DNA from: an uncultured Selenomonadales bacterium
Lineage (GTDB): Bacteria > Bacillota > Negativicutes > Selenomonadales > Selenomonadaceae
Length of the DNA: 17,516 nt
Direction of reading: 5' to 3'
NCBI GenBank assembly: GCA_937910665.1
Contig: CALEPR010000192.1
Span: 1-17,516 of the forward strand
The notes below the pieces were generated by a model. The model did not search any database. It was given only the letters and a program-made list of their open reading frames with translations, and was not told the DNA's origin. How positions within the stretch are numbered: the first letter of the stretch is position 1; each line of letters opens with the position of its first letter. The position numbers and the translations under genes are program-made. This document shows positions 12,421 through 17,516 of this stretch, piece after piece.

Positions 12421-12432
12421 AAAATTTTTTCC

Positions 12433-15400
12433 ATGATTAAAGATTTTATTTTTGATTTGCAAATGTTTGATGGACTGGGTGATAGTGACGTAAAGGTAGA
12501 AGGAGCGACAGCTACCGTGGGTAGCTGGGCCGGTCTTGTTGCCGCATCTACAAACACGTCTGTAACAACCATCAACATCACCATGACTGGGAAGGACGCG
12601 TGGTCAGATACAGCCATTAGTAGCGGAACCGAAATTATTGATCTCACCGGGAAAACTTTGAACATCAGCGCGTGGGCCGCAACTACCGAGAATAGTACAG
12701 TAGATGACCATGTGATCAAGATCGGCGGGGATGCGAAAGTAACAATAAAGGGTGGAAAGATCGTGGGCTCTGTTACGGGAACCGCTCCTGGAACGGGTGT
12801 TTTCAGTGTCGGAAGTAATGCGTCCTTAACTCTGGACGGGGTAGAGTTCGTGACAAGCGATACCTCGATTGGATCGACCGCGGTGGTTGTCGAGGGCGGT
12901 ACATTAACCATAAAGTCGGGTACAACCGTAACAGGATATTCGAACGCAGGTGCAGGTCTCTTATATGCATGGGGCGGCTCGATCACCATCGAAAAAGGGG
13001 CGACCATCGAAGAGGAATCTACGGACGGCTACGCGGTTTCGACCGTAAATGCAACCATCAACAACAAAGGTACCATCAAAGGCACGAACGGCATTAAATT
13101 CGGGAATTCTAATGGAAGAGGAGGAGCTATTTCGAACACAGGTGTCGTCGAGGCGACCCAAAATGCTTTCCCGCATGGTAAGTGGAATAGCGGAACAACT
13201 GTCTTCAGTATTGGAGGGACCATTTCCGGTGGGGCATTGAGCAACGATGCGGGGTCTGAAAGCGTCGTCGTTTCCAGCGGTACATATTCCTTCGCGGGTG
13301 GCTCCGTTATTATGGATTCGACGACGACCATAACGGCTACGGTAAACGGGGTAAGCTTCAAGAGTTCTGCCAGCGGGACGGCAACCGCTTTTACACTCAA
13401 CGACAGCGTGGTCAGCGGGGTCTCAGGGTTATCCTCCAACACGACAATTTACGGCGATTTGACGGGTCTCACGAGCATCGAGGGAAGTGGGACATCGATT
13501 ACCGGCGACACAACCATCGAAATCACGGGCGGTTCAAAATTAACCTTCTCGAGCGTGAGCGGCGGCGCGGTTTTGTCGGGCGCAGCTTTAGCAGGGGCAA
13601 CTGTAAATACAGACAGCGAAGGCAGTTTCACACTTGGCGGTACAGATTTAATTTCTATCTCCGGCGACAAATCGGTGGCTTTCACACTCGATTCGGAGAC
13701 GGTTGTTTCAGGCATCGGGAATTTCAACGAGGCAGGAACTATCAGCGGCGCTCTGGAGGGCGTATGGGTTAGTTCGGATACGTCAAGTACGACCGCCATC
13801 AGCGTCACGGGCGACGACACGATTGCTGTGGTGTCGGACGGCAAAAAGAATTTTTCACTGGAGCAGATTTCGAACGGCGCAACGATTAAGAGCACGGGCG
13901 GTATCGCAACTGTCAAGACCGACGAGGCAGGGACGTTCACCTTCGGAAGTGGCGAAACTCAGTCGGTCACGGTCACCGGCGACAGCGACGGGGTCATCTT
14001 CACGGTGGACACCACGGCAAACACTGCAACAGCTGTCTCGAGTATCACAGGCGGAACTTTGGCTGTGAGCAGCGAAACGAATGCATTGACGATTAACGGG
14101 ACGGAGATCGCGTTTAGCGGAACTTCGTTGGGAGCTACATTTGTTCTTGACAACAACGGCAAGATTACTGAAGTCTCGAATGTTTCGGTGGTCAACGAGC
14201 TTACTGGAAATGTCACGGTCGATGCGGCGACTAGCGTGACCGTGAATAAAACAAGCATCGATATAGCCGGCGACACAGATTACAAAGTTGCAGTTGTCAA
14301 CGGCGCAGTCGGAGAAATTTTCGACGTGAGCGGCGGCGCAACAATGGCTGCCGTGAAGAGTGCGACGATCAAGACCGACGAGGCAGGAACGTTCACCTTC
14401 GGAGATGTCGGCTACACAATCGACGGCGACAACGAAGTTACTTTCTACACAGACGGCGACGGAAAATTGGCTTCGATTGGAAACTTTGAGAGCGGCTCAG
14501 TCAAAACGACCGTGGACGCTGTTGTCCTCAACGGCAACAAGGTTTCAGTCGGTGGCGGCAACAAAGAGACTCTCACGTATTCGGTGGACGAGAACGGAAG
14601 TTTGTCGGCGGTTGACGGCTTGGCGAACGGAGTGACGGTTACAGGCGCAGGCGACGCAGCTCTCGGAATGGTTGGAACTTCGAGCGCAAATGCTACCGTG
14701 TCGTTGACGGTCGAAGAAAATACTTATCAACTTTTGGGCGACGAAGACGGCGTAACCATCGCGGGCGGCGTGATCACCGGCTTGGCTGCGGACGCAAGTT
14801 TGATTGCGGCAAAAGGAAAATACACCGTCAACGGAACGGCTCTGGAACTTTCAGAGGCTGCTACAATTCGCGGAACTGAAGAAGAGACTGCAGAAATTTA
14901 TGATCCTTCCAACTTGACCACAATTGACAGCGGAGTATCGTCCTTGGTTGCGGAACTCTCGAAAGAAATTATCCCTGCGGCGGAAAACTACTCGCTCGTG
15001 GGAGAGACTGATGAAGAAAGAGAAGCGATTGGAGAGGCGCTCAGTGGTTCTACGGATACAGCGGTAACGAGTATTTTGAGCGGCGATGTTAAATTCTCTA
15101 TCGCAGTTCCAAGTTCTGACGAGGACGGAGTTCAGGATATTGACCTCAGCGAATTCACAGGCAAGAAGAATGTCACATTGAATGATAGCGTTGCAGCGAA
15201 TACTCAAAACATTACGTTTAACGATGAGGGCGGCAACGTGGCTCAGGTCGACACGGATGCAGCAGGAACGAAGAATATTACACTCGGCGACGGCGGCGAC
15301 GTTGTTGCAGTCGCGGAAGGAACGAGCGCAGAAGTCAACGTAACGGCAGGCGAAGGCGAAGATACAATCTGGGCAGGTTCGGATGCAAAAGTTGACGTTG

Positions 15401-17310
15401 GCAAGGGCGGCGCAACGAAACTCCGCGCTATCAGCAAGAAGGCAGTTATCACAGTCGAAAATTACGACCACGACAAGAAAGCCGGCGTGATGACAACCAA
15501 GAGCGACATTGCAGCGGCTATCAGGAAATTCTTGATAACTTTGACAAACGCATCAGTCAATGCCGGCGAGGGAACGATTGTGTTCGGTAGCGGAGCAACC
15601 AGCTCTGATTTGGAAGTGAGCGCGGACGACGATACATCGACAGGTTATCAGGTTGTCAACCTCTACAACCACGCAGGAACAATGTCGAAAGTCGGTTACA
15701 CTTATGAGGACGGCGGCACTGTCGATTTGAGCGGACAGAAAGATGGCGTCATCATTCAGGGTAACAACACAAGCGCAAACAAGAGCGACGAGTACACCGG
15801 TTCGCTGTTGGGCGGCAAGGGCGACGACACAATCTTTGGCGGCTCTGGCGACGTGATTAACGCGGGCGCAGGAAGCAACACAATCGAACTGAGAGCAGCG
15901 GACGAAAGGTCTGAAGGAGCAGAAAAAGGCGCAACAATCGATATGAGAAATTCGAAAGGCAGAAATGTTGTGTCCGGATTCAGCGAAGGCTTTGGCAGTA
16001 CAAATGACGTTGTGAAAGTAGATTTGTCTTCTGCTAAGTTCACAATCGACGATGGCAACTTGGTCATCACGGACGGCAGCGCGAAAACAACATTGACCTC
16101 CAACACATCTTCGGACGACGAGGACGGCACTGTAAAATACATTTTGGTCAACGATACGGTCAAGACAGCTGTTACGGACGACAGCACAATCGCAGTTTCG
16201 GCAGACAGCTTGGCAAATCGTTACATCGGCGACGGCGCAGGACTCGACTTCAGCGACTTTACAGGCGACGTTCGTATCCAGTTGCTGAAAGATAGAGAAG
16301 GCAAAGCTACACTCGGCGGAGAACTCGCGAGCGTGAACGGTTTCGATTATGTCCAGCTCGGCGAAGGAACATCTACATTGTACGGCTCGAAGGGCAACGA
16401 AACTTTGGCGGCCGGCGCAGGTGCGGCGACAATCTGGAGTGCTGCAGGTAATGACGCAATGGTTGGCTCCTACACGGGCAACGAGGATGACAAAGAAAAT
16501 GCGCTCACCTTCGGATTCTTGAAGGGCGACGGCAAAGATACTCTTTCCAATTTCGAGTTCTTGACATCGGACGGAACAAATTCATTGACTGCGGACGAAA
16601 TTTACACAACCACAGACTTTGTCTTTGATACTCTTACTTCGGACGGAAGTGTCAGACTGAAATTCGCGGACGACGTGAAAGACAAACTGACAATTACTGA
16701 CGCGAAGGGTCAAAACATTCAGCTCAGAAAGAAAGACGGCGACACAGAAGTATGGCAGGTTTCGGATTCTGAACTTACCTACGACGGAACAGCCACACGC
16801 TATATCGCGACAGAGAATGCTTCCTTGGTTGCGTCCTCCGGAACTTCGTCGGCGAATATCTGGTTGAACAAATCTTCGGTCTATGACAGCAAGATTGTTT
16901 CGGTTAGCGCGGCGGATGTTGACGGTGAGGCAACATTGGTCGGCAACAGCAGCAACAACGCTATCGAAGCAGCTCAGGGCAACACAAGCCTGTGGGGCGG
17001 CAGAGGAGACGACACGCTGATTGGCGGCGACGGCGACGATGTCTTTGTCTATGGTGTCCGTTCTGATAATGAAGGTGCTGATGTCATTCAGGGCGCGAGT
17101 GAGAATGATACAATCAACCTTTATAACATCAAGAATTCCGATATCAACTGGACAAGTTCGGAAATCACCGACAGCACAATCAAACTTGTGTTTAACAGAG
17201 GCGGCAGCTTGACTGTGGACAACGTAGGCGCAACTTTCGTCCTCAACAATAACAGCAATTACGCTTACACCTACGACACCGAAAACAGCAAGTGGGTTCG
17301 TCAACAGTAA
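12433..17310 (+). CDS. Giant RTX-like repeat surface/secreted protein
   Basis: 1625 residues beginning MIKDFIFDLQMFDG, with no classical signal peptide. Residues about 15-350 are Gly/Thr/Ser-rich beta-repeat sequence of the beta-helix adhesin type (GGTLTIKSGTTV, GGSITIEKGATI). About 350-820 are divergent beta modules marked by a TDEAGTFTFG motif at about 392, 495 and 647. RTX-type glycine/aspartate repeats, a known calcium-binding motif, follow: GEGEDTIWAG (about 975), GGKGDDTIFGG (about 1127) and GGRGDDTLIGGDGDD (about 1522-1536). The tail is rich in Asn/Thr and ends KWVRQQ. RTX repeats near the C-terminus without an N-terminal signal suggest type I secretion. No transporter is nearby. Function (adhesin, S-layer-like or other) is unknown; no enzymatic domain is visible. 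Base composition is higher in GC than the flanking genes. Confidence 0.85.
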   Translation: MIKDFIFDLQMFDGLGDSDVKVEGATATVGSWAGLVAASTNTSVTTINITMTGKDAWSDTAISSGTEIIDLTGKTLNISAWAATTENSTVDDHVIKIGGDAKVTIKGGKIVGSVTGTAPGTGVFSVGSNASLTLDGVEFVTSDTSIGSTAVVVEGGTLTIKSGTTVTGYSNAGAGLLYAWGGSITIEKGATIEEESTDGYAVSTVNATINNKGTIKGTNGIKFGNSNGRGGAISNTGVVEATQNAFPHGKWNSGTTVFSIGGTISGGALSNDAGSESVVVSSGTYSFAGGSVIMDSTTTITATVNGVSFKSSASGTATAFTLNDSVVSGVSGLSSNTTIYGDLTGLTSIEGSGTSITGDTTIEITGGSKLTFSSVSGGAVLSGAALAGATVNTDSEGSFTLGGTDLISISGDKSVAFTLDSETVVSGIGNFNEAGTISGALEGVWVSSDTSSTTAISVTGDDTIAVVSDGKKNFSLEQISNGATIKSTGGIATVKTDEAGTFTFGSGETQSVTVTGDSDGVIFTVDTTANTATAVSSITGGTLAVSSETNALTINGTEIAFSGTSLGATFVLDNNGKITEVSNVSVVNELTGNVTVDAATSVTVNKTSIDIAGDTDYKVAVVNGAVGEIFDVSGGATMAAVKSATIKTDEAGTFTFGDVGYTIDGDNEVTFYTDGDGKLASIGNFESGSVKTTVDAVVLNGNKVSVGGGNKETLTYSVDENGSLSAVDGLANGVTVTGAGDAALGMVGTSSANATVSLTVEENTYQLLGDEDGVTIAGGVITGLAADASLIAAKGKYTVNGTALELSEAATIRGTEEETAEIYDPSNLTTIDSGVSSLVAELSKEIIPAAENYSLVGETDEEREAIGEALSGSTDTAVTSILSGDVKFSIAVPSSDEDGVQDIDLSEFTGKKNVTLNDSVAANTQNITFNDEGGNVAQVDTDAAGTKNITLGDGGDVVAVAEGTSAEVNVTAGEGEDTIWAGSDAKVDVGKGGATKLRAISKKAVITVENYDHDKKAGVMTTKSDIAAAIRKFLITLTNASVNAGEGTIVFGSGATSSDLEVSADDDTSTGYQVVNLYNHAGTMSKVGYTYEDGGTVDLSGQKDGVIIQGNNTSANKSDEYTGSLLGGKGDDTIFGGSGDVINAGAGSNTIELRAADERSEGAEKGATIDMRNSKGRNVVSGFSEGFGSTNDVVKVDLSSAKFTIDDGNLVITDGSAKTTLTSNTSSDDEDGTVKYILVNDTVKTAVTDDSTIAVSADSLANRYIGDGAGLDFSDFTGDVRIQLLKDREGKATLGGELASVNGFDYVQLGEGTSTLYGSKGNETLAAGAGAATIWSAAGNDAMVGSYTGNEDDKENALTFGFLKGDGKDTLSNFEFLTSDGTNSLTADEIYTTTDFVFDTLTSDGSVRLKFADDVKDKLTITDAKGQNIQLRKKDGDTEVWQVSDSELTYDGTATRYIATENASLVASSGTSSANIWLNKSSVYDSKIVSVSAADVDGEATLVGNSSNNAIEAAQGNTSLWGGRGDDTLIGGDGDDVFVYGVRSDNEGADVIQGASENDTINLYNIKNSDINWTSSEITDSTIKLVFNRGGSLTVDNVGATFVLNNNSNYAYTYDTENSKWVRQQ
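13913..13947 (+). repeat. 35-base repeat inside the giant gene, copy 1
   Basis: Identical except for one base to 14369-14403. Encodes KTDEAGTFTFG. The two copies are 456 bases (152 codons) apart in the same frame. Confidence 0.85.
14369..14403 (+). repeat. 35-base repeat inside the giant gene, copy 2
   Basis: Partner of 13913-13947. Sequence around the two copies has diverged strongly, so near-identity of this core suggests gene conversion or recent exchange between modules. Confidence 0.85.
17257..17272 (+). repeat. 16-base direct repeat at the giant gene's 3' end, copy 1
   Basis: AATTACGCTTACACCT inside the coding tail (NYAYT). An identical copy lies at 17312-17327, just after the stop codon. 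Confidence 0.85.
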
Positions 17311-17311
17311 A

Positions 17312-17327
17312 AATTACGCTTACACCT
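17312..17327 (+). repeat. 16-base direct repeat at the giant gene's 3' end, copy 2
   Basis: Untranslated duplicate of 17257-17272, starting two bases after the stop. It looks like the remnant of a duplicated or exchanged gene end. Confidence 0.85.
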
Positions 17328-17393
17328 GACAGAGGGCGGGTTCATGCGTAAGATTCAGAACTTGAAATAAAAAAAATTATCTGAAGTTTTTTT

Positions 17394-17425
17394 GGAGTTA
17401 CTCAACTTGGGTAGCTCCTTTTTTT
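17394..17425 (+). terminator. Intrinsic terminator of the giant gene
   Basis: GGAGTTACTC (17394-17403) pairs with GGGTAGCTCC (17409-17418) with two G-U pairs, five-base loop, then seven T. The remaining 91 bases of the window are AT-rich with nothing recognisable. Confidence 0.93.
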
Positions 17426-17516
17426 GCAAAAATTTTTTTCGGAAAAAATATTTGTAAATTTGTGTGAAGGGAAATTTTTTTCAGGCAAGAATCAATTTAA
17501 ACAGAAAAAAATTTTT

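Noticed and set aside
12343..12432. N-terminal extension of the giant protein from a TTG
   Set aside because: No binding site, falls on the leader hairpin, and AAAGGAGG marks the ATG at 12433.
14851..15471. 206-codon minus-strand frame opposite the giant gene
   Set aside because: Shadow of the repetitive, GC-biased plus-strand gene; composition rich in Cys and Arg, no start signals.
16582..17304. 240-codon minus-strand frame opposite the giant gene
   Set aside because: Antisense shadow of the same gene; no start signals or family resemblance.

Overview
The window looks like chromosome from a diderm Firmicute of the Negativicutes (Selenomonas-like). It carries an lpxD gene and three OmpH/Skp-type periplasmic proteins, which imply an LPS outer membrane. 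Alongside these are Firmicute-style AAGGAGG ribosome binding sites, DapL and Ddh lysine genes, a FliD-like flagellar protein and an RTX-like giant protein that opens with FDLQMFD. The genus is inferred from gene content and style; no rRNA or tRNA is present to confirm it.

Layout. (1) 27-5915, minus strand: an envelope run reading small two-helix membrane protein > OmpH > long OmpH-like coiled coil > GGDEF diguanylate cyclase (start overlaps the previous stop) > OmpH-like lipoprotein > lpxD > dapL. Sigma-70 promoters stand before the small membrane protein (5964-5992) and before the first ompH (5630-5658). (2) 6221-9976, plus strand: amt-glnK nitrogen operon with its own promoter and terminator, then meso-diaminopimelate dehydrogenase (ddh) and an unrecognised single-pass membrane protein. 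(3) 10097-10972, minus strand: an orphan FliD C-terminal-like protein preceded by a good match to a flagellar sigma-28 promoter. (4) 10973-12432: 1.46 kb without a credible gene. It holds a large inverted repeat, a strong sigma-70 promoter, dense RNA-type helices, and two near-identical intrinsic terminators about 440 bp apart. I read it as two tandem structured RNAs, or as a very long double-attenuated leader of the next gene. (5) 12433-17310, plus strand: a 1625-residue repeat-rich RTX-like surface or secreted protein, closed by a strong terminator.

How the parts fit. Region 1 serves outer-membrane biogenesis (chaperones, lipid A) plus cell-wall/lysine precursor supply. Region 2 links ammonium uptake and its PII sensor to Ddh, an enzyme that fixes free ammonium into meso-DAP. 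DapL makes LL-DAP from the same substrate by transamination, so two routes to DAP flank the nitrogen genes. The strongest candidate for something undescribed is the tandem RNA region at 11203-12300, directly upstream of the giant exported protein. A second theme is a family of low-complexity palindromic repeats found between genes and, in frame, inside two coding regions.
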